The translations under genes and the position numbers were made by a program. DNA of 64,000 nt, taken from Moniliella sp. 'wahieum' (taxonomy: Eukaryota; Basidiomycota; Moniliellomycetes; Moniliellales; Moniliellaceae). Each line of letters begins with the position of its first letter. Positions within the stretch are counted from its first letter, which is position 1. Location: assembly GCA_003971905.1 (NCBI GenBank), contig RSEE01000021.1:558001-622000 (forward strand). The letters run 5' to 3'. Shown piece after piece: positions 1 through 12,248 of the stretch. The notes under the pieces were generated by a model, which saw only the letters and a program-made list of their open reading frames with translations, made no database searches and was not told where the DNA came from.

Positions 1-991
1 ACACCCTGGTTTCTCCGTCCTCTCAAAAGAGGAAGATGGAGTCGTACCTTAGGAGAGTCAACCCAGTCCCACGTGAGCAGCCATGAAAGCGATCCACGTG
101 TCCTTCACTCGATGCAACACACGATCTCCGTATTGGAAGATCTTCTTGCCCGCGCCTCTAATGGGGCAGATGCTAAGCAGCTCATCGAAGATAAAGTGGA
201 CGAACTCAGGCGCTCATTGGCCTCTTCTCCGGTCTTTCATTCATCCAGAACAGATCCCTCCGCTGCCACCCCGACATCCCTTCCTGCCATCATCGCTCCA
301 ACCTCTTCCAAGACTATCCCGACTCCACGCTCTTCCCCTTTGCGCTCCATCCGTGGCCTGAGTTTGGCTGGTCCGACTCGACGGTGGCCTCGGGAACGAG
401 TGCACGCCTCTCCTGGGTCTGGCCCCAATACGCCCGTGTCCCCATGTGGCGCTTGCTCCTGTTCGCACCCCGTTCGAAAAGGGTGCCAGCCCCGTTTCGC
501 CCACTGAATTGGCGAACTTGAGGTCCATCACCACTTCTCCCGATTTGATCGGCACGGGGGGACTAAGCGACCCGCGTCGCTTCGCTTCACGTCCTGGATC
601 GGCCAGCGGATTCCGAGCTGCGGTTCCCTCCCCGTCGCAACGGACCTCACGACAGTATCCTACCCGGATGCGATTTCATGCCCGCGTGGGCACGACTGGC
701 TCAGGCCGTACTTCTCCCTCCCTGTCATCTCTTACGGAGGATGGGCCGCGCTTGCGCCGCCCGAGCCTCCCATCACCTGGACCCAGCTGGAATCGGCCGA
801 GGAACCGCCGTCGCCTCCCCAACCTGTGGGGCCGACGTGCGCGTACCGCAGCGGCACTCCGAGCCCAGATTGAGCGGGACAAGGCGGTGCAGAACCGCGT
901 ATTGGCCTCACTGTTTGGATCGGCTACCAGTACCCACAGTGCTGGCACCACTTCCACCCCGTCCCCTGCTCCATCCAGCACACTGCTGTAG
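1..991 (+). CDS. 3' part of an unrecognised gene (partial)
   Basis: I do not recognise this protein. The frame is open from the first base of the window and lacks a convincing start, so the 5' end lies outside. One frame runs to about 507 and holds a short helical, charged stretch (around 115-230: LEDLLARASNGADAKQLIED) followed by Ser/Pro-rich sequence. The neighbouring frame takes over near 446-507 and continues, Ser/Arg/Pro-rich, to a stop at 989-991. A basic helical stretch (AALRAQIERDKAVQNRVLAS) lies close to the C-terminus. The frame change resembles the single-base breaks seen in other genes here. It converges on TRP1. Coding status is likely from composition; function is unknown. Confidence 0.5.
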
Positions 992-1721
992 AATCAAGAA
1001 CGAGCATGACATCCTCTGTTCATTCGTCAGCCCCGCAAGGTGGGCGTTCGCCTTCTTCCCCCCTCCCCTTCTTCCCCCCCCCAATCTTGGTCCCCCAGGC
1101 CAAGACTCGCACCTTCCCCGTCACAGGAAGTGTCGCATGCCTTGAGCCAGGACCGAAAAACGATGACGGGCATGCTCGGTCGCGCTGCTCGCGCTTGTCG
1201 GATCCGGGAAAAATAGATCCGCCCTCCTCTTTTCCTACTTTTTTTGTTGAGTGTTTTGTGTTGGTTGTGTCTCCATCCTATACCCTGCCCTGTACGATGT
1301 GTGCCCCCCTCTTCCTCCCCAGTCTTCTTTTCTGTGGCTTGTTCCTTCCTATGCGTGCTCATCTCCCTAGTGCATCGGTAGGTGTGCTCATTGTTCTCAT
1401 TGTTCTCAACGAATCAGTCTCTTGTATCCTGCCCCGGTGTGTCCGGGTCCATGAGTTCCTTATACGTTTTTCCTCAGTCGATTTCGTCTCGTCTTCAGTG
1501 CTGGTCACCATTCCAGTGTCTCTCGTTCAGCCCTCATGCCAAAGTCACCATGAAGAGCTGTGTGCATGAGCGTGCCTCTCACAAGCATCTATAGTCCGCG
1601 GTTCATCTCGCTACGTTGTCTAGAAATCTCTTCGTTCCTTCATCCTACGCTGTTCCCCCAATCATTTGTTACTGATGTATCAGGAATCCATTTTCCAGCG
1701 TCGGACAAGATTCAAGTGAGA
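992..1721. other. Convergent intergenic region
   Basis: Pyrimidine-rich sequence between two converging genes, probably both 3' UTRs. The short frames here are T-rich and low in complexity, and I see no gene. Confidence 0.5.
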
Positions 1722-4301
1722 CTACAAATGAATCGAGTACTCGAAGGCGTGTATCGTTCCCGACAGCAATCTTGTGTAGGAATCAAGCCCGTGCAGCCTA
1801 GCGGCAGCGACAAAGGCTTCGATCTTCTGTGGTCTTTGATCCCGTCGGTCTCTACCCCGAGGAAGTGTCGACGATGAGCGTGCCCGGCCCAGCGGCCTGG
1901 ACCGCCTCCTGCACATTCTCCGCCGTCAACCCACCAGCAGCAGGAAAGGGGTGGTCCCAGCCAAGCGCCGGGCCACGGCCCAATCAAACGAATGCCCGTC
2001 CCACTGCTCCGGCATCGAGACCAGCGAGGTGGTGATAGGTCGGATGGAACGCGGCTTGCAGAGCTGGATCCAACTCGGTCGCTCCAGCCGGGACCGAGAA
2101 CATTTGAATCACCCGCTTGCCCGGCAAAGAGCGGGCCCACTCCAGCGGCTCCTGCTCCACAGACCCATGCAGCTGCACCACGTCCAACTCCAGCTCCTCG
2201 GCCACCCGTCGTACCTCCTCCAACGACTGGTTTCGGAACACACCCACTATCAGCGGCGCCGGTGCAGAACGAAGGTGCTGCGCTGTATCCTCAAACCAGG
2301 CCACCGATTCGAAAGGGGTTGGGGGCATCGCCTCCTTCGGTGGTGCCGCGCTGTTCTCCTCGACGGCCTGGATAATCTCTTTGGCTTGCTCGTGCTGATC
2401 GACCGCTTCGTCCCTGGAACGAGGATCAAGCCGAGCAGGTCCGCTCCGGCTCGGGCGGCAACCAGGGCCGAGGCGGCATCCCGTAGTCCACAGACCTTGA
2501 CCAAGGGGGACTTGGATGGAACGGAAGGTTTGGCGGGCAAGCCCATCAAGTGGTTCATAAACGCCTTCTTGTCGTCGGCCCGCATCAGTGCTTCGCCTAC
2601 TAGCACCGCCTCCACTCCTTCCTCCACATACTTTTGCACATCGGCACGCGAAGAGATGCCACTCAAGGCGGCAATGAACGGCGCTTCCTTCTGTCCCGCT
2701 TGGGCCGCCGAGATAAGACGACTGGTGGTGCCCATGTCAACGTTAAAGTCGTGCAGGTTGCGGTTGTTGACGCCAATCAGTTTGGACCCCAGCCGGACCG
2801 CGCGGGCCATCTCAGCTGCATTGTTGACCTCCACCAACGGTTCCATCCCCAGCGACAGGCTGTAGTCGTAAAGCGATTTCAGCGCCGCGTCCCCTTCCCC
2901 AGCGGGGCTGGCGTTGGGGAACATGGCGACAATCAACAGCACCGTGTCAGCCCCCGCCAAACGCGCCTCGGCAATCTGGTACTTGTCTACCACAAAGTCT
3001 TTTCGCAGCAACGCGGGGCGGTCTCGCATCCCCTCCACCCGCGGCCGGGCCAATCGAAGGTCCTGCAGCGTGCCTTTGAACCAATGCGTCTCAGTTAGCA
3101 CCGACACAACGCTGGCTCCGGCCTGGGCGTAGGCAAACGCCTGCTTGCCCGCATGCGCCTCGGGATCGATCAATCCCTTTGATGGGCTCGCCCGCTTCAT
3201 CTCCGCCATGACGGCGATCTGCCCTGGGCACGACGGGTGCGCAAGCGGTCTATCACACTCACCAGTGGAGGTGCCAGGTGCATCGCAATGGACGCTTCGA
3301 GCTCAGCAAGCGTTTGCCCCGGCACAGCTTGGGCCGCAGCAATGTCCAATTTTCGTTGAACATGGATGCGCTCCAGAATGGTTTTGCCATCTGGGCCCTT
3401 GGTGGGAGGGAGGACGATAGCTTCCTTGGCGGCCTGGGCTGCGGCCAAGGCGGCATCCTCAGTGGCCAAGGCAGAAGTGACGGCAGCCGCCAACGCCTCT
3501 TCCGGTTCGAGCACTCTCCGCTCCGATGCTTGGGCGACTTCATCGTCATCTCTGCCGTGCTCGTCTGCTCGCTCTTGTTCACATCCTGGGGGAGGATGAG
3601 GGCCTGAGGGCAGCCTTCCCACGTGCCGGAGGTCCACGTAAGAAAGTTGGCAATCATGTCCTTGCCCAAGCGAGAGAGGATGCCCTCGGGGTGGAACTGG
3701 ATGGCTTCCATGGCATAGCGGGTGTGACGGATGCCCATCACCACCCCCGATGCTGTCTTGGATGTGACAGCAAGCTGGGGGGCAGGGTATGGATGTTGGC
3801 TGCGAGCGAATGGTACCGAGTACCAATCACACCCTGCGGGTCCAGGCCGGCATAAAGGCCCTTGCCATCGTGTTCCACCAACGATGTCTTGCCATGCACG
3901 ATTTCCCCGGCAAACTCAACCACGCCCGCGTAGGCGGCATACATGGTCTGCAGGCCCATGCACACCCCAAAGATGGGAATCTGGCCGGCAAAATGGAGGA
4001 TGGCCGGCATCGACACCCCGCTGTCTTTCAGCGGGTGGCCTGGGCCGGGACTGATGACGAGGTTGCGGGGCGCCAGCTGCTGGATCTGCGCGACAGTGAC
4101 CTTGTCGTTGCGAAAGACAATGACGTCGGCACCGAGATCGGTAAGGTACTCGACAATGTTGTAGGTGAAGCTGTCGTAGTTGTCGATCAACACCGTCTTG
4201 CCCTGGAACGCAGCCAAGGACGCATCGTCGTGCGCTTCCGGCGGGGACGGCCCCTGGGGACGATGGGCGGGAATGTACTCGGACGCGAATGGCCCCTTCA
4301 T
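1722..4301 (-). CDS. TRP1: Trifunctional tryptophan biosynthesis protein (GATase / IGPS / PRAI)
   Basis: Catalyses three steps of tryptophan synthesis. The glutamine amidotransferase half serves anthranilate synthase; indole-3-glycerol-phosphate synthase and phosphoribosylanthranilate isomerase follow. The domain order is the usual fungal one. GATase (about 4200-3690) shows the IDNYDSFTYN start, the nucleophile Cys in GVCMGLQTM and the His in IQFHPEG. IGPS (about 3400-2560) shows EMKRASPSKG, LRKDFVVDKYQIAEARLAGA and ALSGISSRADV. PRAI (about 2500-1722) shows VKVCGLRDA, GVFRNQS and VQLHG. The start is taken at the ATG at 4301, since the frame further upstream has no ATG. About 860 codons. The frame changes several times; near 3778 the expected Leu-Val codons have lost one G (CTGTC for CTGGTC). 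The upstream neighbour is the divergent G beta gene. Confidence 0.96.
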
Positions 4302-5320
4302 GGGAGCAGGCTGGGGACGGGTGGTGGGTGGGAGCAGGCGTGGGTGGACGCAATGCTGGCTGAGCCGCGGGCTTGATTCTTCACTTCGCCGAGTCACGCC
4401 CTAGTCCATCTCCGTCCCAGGCGGCTCAGCCTGAGCCTTGCTTTGCCACAAAACCGGGCGGAATGGCCAAATATTCTGGGCCCCATTCCGCCTGCCAGGG
4501 AGGGGCCGGTCTGCACGTGATTCAATTGCATGATGCATGGCCGGTGACTGGTGACCGGTGACCCCTGGCCCAGGGCGGCCGCAAGCGACGCAGGGCCACA
4601 CCTACCACACCCAAGTGCCCCCACAGCCAAGGAATCCGGGCGCCCAGGGGTTTCTTCAGCTGCGTGAGTTTGATGCTGTGGTGCGTCCAGCACAGATGGA
4701 CAGAGGCGTAGATCTAAGATCGAAGGGAGCATTACAGTCACAGTGACTAGTCGCATGCAACTGTTGATGCAACTGGGGGGAGAGGCAATTAGGAGATTAT
4801 ACCAGTTGGCGGCAACAGAAGCCCGCCCCTTTTCTTCGACCATGGCTGGTGAAAAGAAGCGGCCGTATACGCCAGGTTTCCTGGACAACGCCACAGCCCT
4901 CTGCGCGACGCAAAGGTGTCAGGACATGACCAGGGTGCAGACCCTCTCTTGTACACTGGCGCCACGCCGGCCGTCGGTGAAGAAGCCATGCGCAGGCTGC
5001 TCGTATCTATAACGTGTACCATGTACATCACGTATCACCCATTGTGCCTTGCCAGCCGTTTGCCAGCCTTTTGCCTCTGCTTTTGGGCCTACTATTGGGA
5101 ACTCTGAACAATCGCTGCTTCATCTTCCGATGGAGCCCCGTTCGCAGGCCGCCAGTGTCCAGATCCTTAGAGCGCTCACGCGCGCCTCCCTAGTAGTAAC
5201 ACAGTGCGACGGCCTCCCGCGGCGAGTCCATATCGTCTCATTCTCCTCTTTCTCTTCCATTGCCGCATCTATCGCCCCCACTGTGAGGCACAGTCCGCCC
5301 ACCTCCCCCTTCCTTTGGCC
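4302..5320. other. Divergent intergenic region, TRP1 / G beta
   Basis: About 1 kb that should carry both promoters. No convincing gene is seen. The 100 bases before the G beta ATG are CT-rich, as is common upstream of fungal genes. Confidence 0.45.
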
Positions 5321-6553
5321 ATGAGCTACCCTCTCGCCCCATCGTCCACCGCACCGACGGCTCCTCTTCCTCCAATCGTCTCCTTCCGCCTCACAAGGCA
5401 CTCCCTGTCCAGGGCCGCACGCAGGCACTGTTCCGCTCGCCCCAGCTGCACTTCTCAACAGCTCAACAGGCTCAACAGCTCCAACGCCTCATTGCCGATG
5501 CTCGTCGCACTGCCGAGGGCCTCAAAGCTCAGGTCGTCCAGCAAAGAGACGCACTTGCTGATACCACGCTTCGTTCCGTCAGCCAAGGCACTGTTCCACC
5601 TCTTCCGCGCACCGCCCAGCTGCGCGTCCGTCGTACCCTCAAGGGGCATCTTGCCAAAGTATACGCTCTCCAATGGGCGGCCGACTCGCAACACGTCGTG
5701 TCCGTCGGGCAGGACGGGAAACTGCTGGTCTGGGACGCATATACCGGCAAAAGTCCATGCGTTGCCTCTTCATTTCCAATGGGTTATGGACTGTGCTTAT
5801 TCCCCTTCAGGACGGCTCGTGGCCACGGGGGGACTAGAGAACGTGTGTTACATCTTCCGTTTGCCTAGTGTCGACGACCCCGTATCGGAATTAGCAGGGT
5901 CCATGGCATACGCAGCCCAACCAGCCCAGGAGCTGGTCGGCCATTCAGCGTTCATGTCCCACTGCCGCTTCATTTCAGATCGGGAAATGGTCACGTCGTC
6001 TGGCGATCAGAGCTGCATACTCTGGGATGTGGAAACAGGTCGACCAAAAGGGGAGTATTTGGAACATTCAGCCGATGTGATGGGTCTTGCACTCAGCCCT
6101 ACCAATCGTTCCATCTTCCTCTCGGGGTGCATGTGATGGCTATGCTAAGCTGTGGGACACCCGAGTCGATAGTTCCAAGGGGGCAGTGCGGAGCTTCCAT
6201 GCCCACGAGATGGACGTTAACGCGGTCTGTATGTTCCCAGATGGAAATGCGTTTGCGACGGGGTCGGAAGATACGTCGTGCAAGCTTTTTGATCTACGCC
6301 GCGACGAGAGCTGGCCCAGTATAGCCACCCAAACATCACCACGCCCGTCACATCGCTCGAGTTTACCCATTCGGGCCGCATGCTGGCAGTGGCCATGACG
6401 ACTCGCGGGTGCAACTATGGGATGCGCTGCAGGGAGCGCGCAGGGACGCTTTCAGGTCATGAGACCCGCGTGTCATGTTTGGGTGTCAGTCCCGACGGAC
6501 AGGCGCTTTGTACGGGTTCATGGGATACTCGTCTGCAGGTATGGGCAGCGTAA
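5321..6553 (+). CDS. Heterotrimeric G-protein beta subunit
   Basis: WD40 beta-propeller subunit that pairs with G gamma at the plasma membrane; in fungi it acts in pheromone or nutrient signalling (Ste4/Gpb1 class). The N-terminus has the helical coiled-coil region ([20 protein letters not shown]), followed by the family-typical [18 protein letters not shown] and further blades such as [33 protein letters not shown] and the terminal [12 protein letters not shown] before TAA at 6551-6553. About 410 codons, slightly longer than the usual 340-360, the excess being N-terminal. At least four frame changes occur. Near 5749 the expected GKKVHALPL has lost two bases; near 6127 a G run looks one base too long; near 6305 a C looks lost. 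Which G beta paralogue this is cannot be decided here. Confidence 0.94.
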
Positions 6554-7771
6554 CTGCGGCATATGAAAGTGGTAGAGGGTATCAGCCACTATATGGCTCA
6601 TACAGGGACGCTTCGCCCGATCAACCTCCACACTTGAGATACCCTGTGTGCTCATCCCAGTCTCCACTACGAATGGGATATCCACAGTACAAAAGAGTAT
6701 CAGGAAGAGATGAACGATGATGGAGGTGATCTTACTATATTGAACAGAACGGTGTTGCAGACATAGCTGACGCATTTCGGGGACATTCGGAGAGCCGTCA
6801 TGTAGTCTTTCCGGCCCTTATATGATAACAACACGAGCTCTGGTCCTGAGCAATCACGAGGCACACTTGTCTGTATCAAGTTGTCACTGAGAACCAGAGC
6901 GTTCTCGAGATTGAGTCTGTACTCTCTTGATGTCTGGTGTCCCGGCTCAATAATTGACCCCCAAGAAGACAGCACAAAGAAAGGCAGAAGGCTTGTGTCA
7001 TGTTGTAGCGAGTGGTCCGTATTCCTCCTCTGCTACTCTTTAATATACTTAGTATCTATATCACCTTCAAAAACCATTCGCTGCTACCTCATTTTTTGTT
7101 TCTCGATCCCACAAGAGTCAAAGCACTGTAAGTGTTGGAGACACCCGTCGCTTGCTCGATTGCGGTGTTTTACACATTTGGGGGACACCTCCTCTCATAG
7201 CCATCCCCCTGCTAGAACAAAGAAACATCAGTCGCCGTCTTCCAACGTCTCTCTTCCCAATGCATCATCATCCCCGCACTCCTAATCCAGCATCTTCGTA
7301 ACCTTTTCCAAGGCAATTCATACATGCCTCATCCCCACAAAAGGGCGTGCTCCACACTTGCTCTCCATTTTGACAGCGGAGGGGAAAGTAGATTGTTATC
7401 GTAGGCAAAAGGAAATGATAATGGCATCAGCAAGGACCTTAATATCAGGATCGCCAGAGAACAGGAAAACTGAATCTAGGCCAGGCTGGGCTTCCCTGCC
7501 GCCACCTCTCCGTCCAATGCGAAGGAGTGCCATTTAGGGGGTGCATCGTCGCTGGTTGCAGTCATCAGCACGTATCATTGCAGCCCGAACAATCGCAGGT
7601 GCCGTGACAGGTGGACCGACGGCCACGAAAGCTTCGCAAAATTGGAAGAAAGTTGCCCCCTATATTTTTCTTCATCAGCTTCATCACGGCGGACAGAGTG
7701 AAACGATGCAAAAGGGACAAAAACGGAATGTCTCCCGGGAATCGAGTGACCGAGATGGACCAATATGTCAC
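6554..7771. other. Convergent intergenic region, G beta / LTV1
   Basis: AT-richer than its surroundings, with no frame whose composition looks coding. Probably 3' UTRs plus spacer. Confidence 0.45.
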
Positions 7772-9865
7772 TTAGAGCCGCAAAGCCCCCGCACGCTCTG
7801 CCGAAGAGACATCTCCAGCCTTGGCAGCAGAAACACTCCGCAGGTTCGCCTGTCGTTTGGCTTCCGATTTGAATGCCTGTTTGGTTGCTGCCTTTTGTTG
7901 ACGGCGTGCTGCTTGTCCTGCTTGGCCGCTTGCTTGCGTGCCTTCTTGTCTTCGGCACTCTCCCCTTTGGGTCTCATGATGGTCCCACCGGTAATGGGCC
8001 AATGGTGTCGTCCGACTCCGCTCCACTTTCGTACGCTTCGTCCTCTTCAGGCCTTCCATCTTCGATAGCCTCCGAAGGGACACTTATTTGGTCTGATGAA
8101 GAATTCGAAGGTCCCGCCCGCCGTTTTTGGTACCCCCACACCTTGGACAACCCCGTCCGAAGATCCACTTTAACTTTAGGCTCCACATCTGACGCAAGCA
8201 AACCCCGGGACGAAATGCGCTGGCTTGCCAACGTCGTGGGAGCATACGAGCTCGTGGGCGCCATGCTGACGCTCGCCGCGCTGATTGTTCGGGGGTGGTT
8301 CTCCAGGTTGGTTCGAGTAGAAAGAATGGTCTCCACATCCCACTTCTCACGGTTAGAGCCAATGATGCGTACTTCAGGCATGCCGGCGTCGGGATTCTGC
8401 TCGTACGCTTCTTGCTCGGCAGCCCAAGCAGCCGCATCGGGCATGCGCGCTGCTCCCAGGCTCTCGCGGATCAATCCCACCTTGTCTGCCGCCGATGTGC
8501 ACACGAACACCGAGTTTTGGCGCCAGCTTCCCACCATAGACATCGTAATGCTCCATAAAGTCGTTCATAGCCCGATCCAAGGCTTGCTTTGGGCCTCAAC
8601 ATCTCCGTTTCGGCAGCTCTTCCTCCTCCGCTTCCTCCGCTTCCGCTCGTGCTTCGGCTTCCATGGCAATTTCTTGATCATCTTCGTCATCCACCCCAGT
8701 ACCAAACGCTGCCACATCATCGTCATCGGTATTGAGACGACCATATTGCCGTAGGATGGCATCGAAGCGAGTGTCGACCTCAGAGAGACCCTTGTTTCGG
8801 CTCATCGCGCTGCTCGACATGCTAAATGCGGACTTGCCTGCCTGCGATGCCGCATACCGAGCTTTCACACCAGGCTTCTTTTCTTCTTTTCGTCCCGAAT
8901 ATAGAGGAGGAGCCTCCCGCTGAGGAAGCCGCTCGTGGTGCCCTCCTCCGGCCAGTTGGGAGTCCTGGCAGGGACCCACATCGTCTGCCGCTTCGTCATC
9001 GTTCTCGTCGTCTGAGGAGGTAGACCGCTGCATCCCTGGTAGGCCTCCAGCCTTAAAGAGCGCGACCCTCTCGGTCAGGGAAAGTTGCTCCTCGTCAATC
9101 TCCTCCCCCTGGTCAGCTTTGGCCTTGATCAAATCGGCCGTGTCCATCCAGAGACGCTCATCTCCTTCGGGTGCGTTCCATCCACTCGGGTTGAGCACCA
9201 TCCTGCGCGCCATCATGAACAATCCCGTCAAAAAAGTCATCTTCCAGGTCGTCCTCCAAAATGCCTCATCTTCGAGCGCTTCGAGCGTCTGGCGCAAGTG
9301 AGCGTTCATCCCAGGCTGCAACCCATGCACTTCCCCCTCCTTCATCCCGGGGGCATGACGGTAGGGTTGGTTCAACTCTAGAGCTGACGGCAAGGCTTCA
9401 GGTGGAAGCTGAAGTCCCTTAGACGATGAGGAAGGCTCTCCTGCAGATGAGGGAGGGGTGACATACTTGAAAGCAATGCCCGTTGCCAGTGGGGCCTGTT
9501 TGGGGACTTGTTCTTGTTGGGGGCCTCGAGTAAGAAGGTCGGCCCAGCGGGGGCGTCATCCTCAGTGGGATCACCCCCTTGGCCAACAGTTTTGAGATGC
9601 TGCATGTAGTCATAGTCGGTATCGTCATAGTAGATACCATAGCGCGCCGCCTCACCCACATTGGCAGCTGACCCGACCCAGCGCCCGCTTGCTCAAGTTG
9701 GCTGCGCGTCAACCCCGTACCCTTATTACGGCGCAACTCGTTAGGACGCTGGCGCGGAGCGAGAACACGCTGGTCTGCATCAGGGTCGTTGGCGGGGGGT
9801 CGCGCTGGAGCGGTGTACGAGTTCAAAGTGTTGCGTTTGGGCGCACGCCAGATGGACTTGGACAT
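7772..9865 (-). CDS. LTV1: 40S ribosome assembly factor LTV1
   Basis: Non-ribosomal factor for assembly and export of the small ribosomal subunit. Family signatures appear in order: a start at the ATG at 9865 giving MSKSIWRAPKRNT then FELVHRS; GIYYDDTDYDYMQHL (about 9600); LPPEALPSALE (about 9390); LRQTLEALEDEAF followed, after a frame break, by a DDLEDDFFDG-like block (about 9270); SMSSSAMSRNKGLSEVDTRF (about 8790); EKWDVETILSTRTNLENHP (about 8330); and a basic Lys/Arg/Gln-rich tail (RPKGESAEDKKARKQAAK) ending at 7772. About 700 codons, longer than yeast Ltv1 (463) because of acidic linkers. At least four frame breaks are present; at the N-terminus an expected TTT is TT. The short GT...AG near 9440 is not an intron, because the sequence across it reads correctly into LPPEALPS. 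Confidence 0.92.
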
Positions 9866-10614
9866 GATGGACGGTGGTGTTACTTGGCTCCTTGCGAGCA
9901 AAGGCAGACCCGACCAAAAAAACATCGGTGCAACCTCTGCGACAGCAATTCCGCCGTGCCCCACCTGCGGCCTGAGGGCCTGACCGGTGGCCCCGCCTTG
10001 CTCCGCCTAACACAATTTGACGTTTCCAGGCGACTCTCCGCCGGCAATAAACACAACCAACTCTTCGCCTGCCTACACCATCGAGCGTTGGTGCTTGAGC
10101 ATTCAGGCGCTCAGGCGAACGGCACCGATCGCCACCGATGGCTTGCATTCTCCTTATGTGGATGTATTTAGGCCGCCGTGCTATTAATGCAATATGGACG
10201 TCGCAAGGCTGTCTTTGTTGACGTGGCCCCTGATGAAGACCGCGCCGGTGAGCGCGCTCAATAATGCTTCCTTCAAGCTTCATCGATCTAGCTTCATCGA
10301 TAGCTACATCGGCCCTCCGTGCTCGCGATCAGCTTTCGAGTTCTTCCAGGCAGTGGCGGCCATCGACAATCTGATGGCAGTCAGTTCGTCGCAGGGCATT
10401 CGTAGCGCTTACTGAGCGCTTGAGCAGAGGGAAACAAAATCAGCATGCGAGACAAGCTGCCGGTGCCGAAGGTATAAGCAACTCAACTCATTAATCATTA
10501 CTCCCAGTTACTAGTTACTCAACCCTACTCAACGTACTCAATTTTCGCCTAACCTCAGACATCACGTGTATCATGCATCGTGTGCGCGTCATGCATCAGT
10601 AACTCAATACGCGG

Positions 10615-10641
10615 GTAACTAGTAACTAGTAACTAGTAACT
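10615..10641. repeat. Heptamer array AGTAACT, about 4 copies
   Basis: Tandem copies of the 7-bp unit AGTAACT, with degenerate relatives (ACTAGT, AGTTACT) scattered over the preceding 150 bases. Confidence 0.9.
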
Positions 10642-10813
10642 CATGCATCTGCATCTGCACATCAGCGCCTGCAGTCACAGTCGCTAGTCCAGTGCCTAGT
10701 CACTAGCTAGTCACTGGTCGCCTAGAAGCGAGGATCCTTGTTCATCAAGTTCAAGCAGCATGCATGATGCATGACTAGTGACTCAGCGCAACTGAGTGCA
10801 GCTGGCAGAGTCG

Positions 10814-10854
10814 CTGAACGTTGAACGTTGAACGTTCAAGTTGAACATTGAATC
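10814..10854. repeat. Heptamer array TTGAACG, about 6 copies
   Basis: Units CTGAACG, TTGAACG, TTGAACG, TTCAAG, TTGAACA, TTGAATC. It is followed at once by octamer-like CGCCTCAG copies to about 10887. Confidence 0.9.
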
Positions 10855-11134
10855 TCAGCGCCTCAACGCCTCAGCGCCTCAGCCTCAGAGTCTGTCCCTA
10901 TTGGGGCTCCGAGCAAAAATTTAACACCTGCGGGATTCAATACCAAACACCAGTATTCAATTCTATCGAGTAAAATGTCACTCAGCTGGCCACAACTACC
11001 GTGTCGGTATCCCACCACCACTCCTTTCAGCGTTGAGCATTGAGCGCGCAGTTGACCTCCGCGTTGAGCACGCAGCAGAGATGAGACCAGCAGCGTGCGC
11101 GGGCCTTCCATCTCAAGGGCATCCTAGTCCCAAC

Positions 11135-12248
11135 CTATGTACCCCCTTCTGAATCCCTGGCTCCGACCTCTAAAAAGTCGCGCTTCAAGGAGGCCTTCAG
11201 TGCCTCGAGTGTCCGTGTCGGCCAGACTAAGCCGCCGGTAAACGCGCCTCCCTTGGGTCGTCCTATCGACGTGCTGTACCCCTGTCGCGAAAGGGCGCGC
11301 AACTTTAGAGGGTCCCTTGTTTGCACTATGATCCCCGCGGGCCCAACGCCACGTTTGGTGACGGGATACTGGCGCCCCCTCCAGAACCGATCGACCCTTC
11401 CTCTTCGAATTCGTCCCAATTGAATGTTACCGGCGCACTATCTTCCGATCCATCCAAACCAGATACGCTGCACAATGATCCACTCACACAAGGCAGCTCG
11501 ATTCCCCTCCCCCGTTGCGCTTTGCCCCTCTTCCTGTCACCGGAAGGCAGCGCCGACGCCAATCCTTCTCTGGGCTTGGCAGCGCGTTCCCATCTCCCTC
11601 CTTCCAAGGAAGCGTGCCTAAACAGGCTGCTGCTCCCCCTGAGTCATGGGGAATTGATCTGCGTTATTGCAGGCGCGTCGCGGAAGCCTGCTGGCCTTGC
11701 GCGTTCAGGTGGCCCCCCACCGCGTCGTGACGATGTGGTGGACGTGGGGGAGGTGGTGCAAGAAGGAGTACGACGTATGTTCCGTCGCTTGCGCAAGGAC
11801 AAGCCTGTTGCTTCTGAGGAGGAGAAGGTCACTGTTGCCAGTCAACGAACACGATGCGGGTGCCACACATCGTAGAAACTCGATCAGCCTTGCCGAGCTC
11901 AAGCTGCATCCGGACCACATCGCTCTCGGTATGTCCTCTGTGGAGGTACCTGAATTCGCCGTGGATGACGAGGAGGAGGAGGAGGAGGAGGAAGGAGGGG
12001 GAGGAGAAGGAGGGAGGGGGAGAAGGAGACACAAGCAAGGGGGTGCAAGAGGTCATTCTGGGGTCGATACCGTTAGCGGGACAGTTGAAGAGGCGGGCGA
12101 CAACTCTTCGCCTCGGCCTCCTCACGTATATCTAAGCCCTTATCAGCACCCTCACCAAATCCCGCGCGGTGAGCACGACTACCATCCTCCGAGTGGGAGG
12201 AAATTCCTTCCATCCCCCTTTATAACTTGCCATGATGAACCTAACTAA
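11135..12248 (+). CDS. Unrecognised Ser/Pro-rich protein with acidic run
   Basis: I do not recognise this. Coding-like sequence alternates between frames. Early parts read KKSRFKEAFSASSVRVGQ and LAPPPEPIDPSSSNSSQL. The middle reads RRQSFSGLGSAFPSPSFQGS and then AAAPPESWGIDL (about 11560-11660). Then comes VGEVVQEGVRRMFRRLRKDK (about 11750-11810), then RRNSISLAELKLHPDHIAL (about 11870-11930), then about eight consecutive Glu codons (11969-11992). The start and end are uncertain; limits are taken from the coding-like stretch. The frame changes are like those in its conserved neighbours. It lies upstream of DED1 on the same strand. Confidence 0.4.

Larger units (their letters stand above)
9866..11134. 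other. Repeat-bearing intergenic region
   Basis: Spacer upstream of LTV1 with short tandem repeats (10615-10641 and 10814-10854, listed separately), dispersed CTAGT/ACTAG words and several ATGCAT words. No gene seen. Confidence 0.5.

Noticed and set aside
9430-9470. 26-nt GT...AG candidate intron in LTV1
   Set aside because: Reading straight through gives a continuous protein into the conserved LPPEALPS block, and 26 nt is far below the other introns here.
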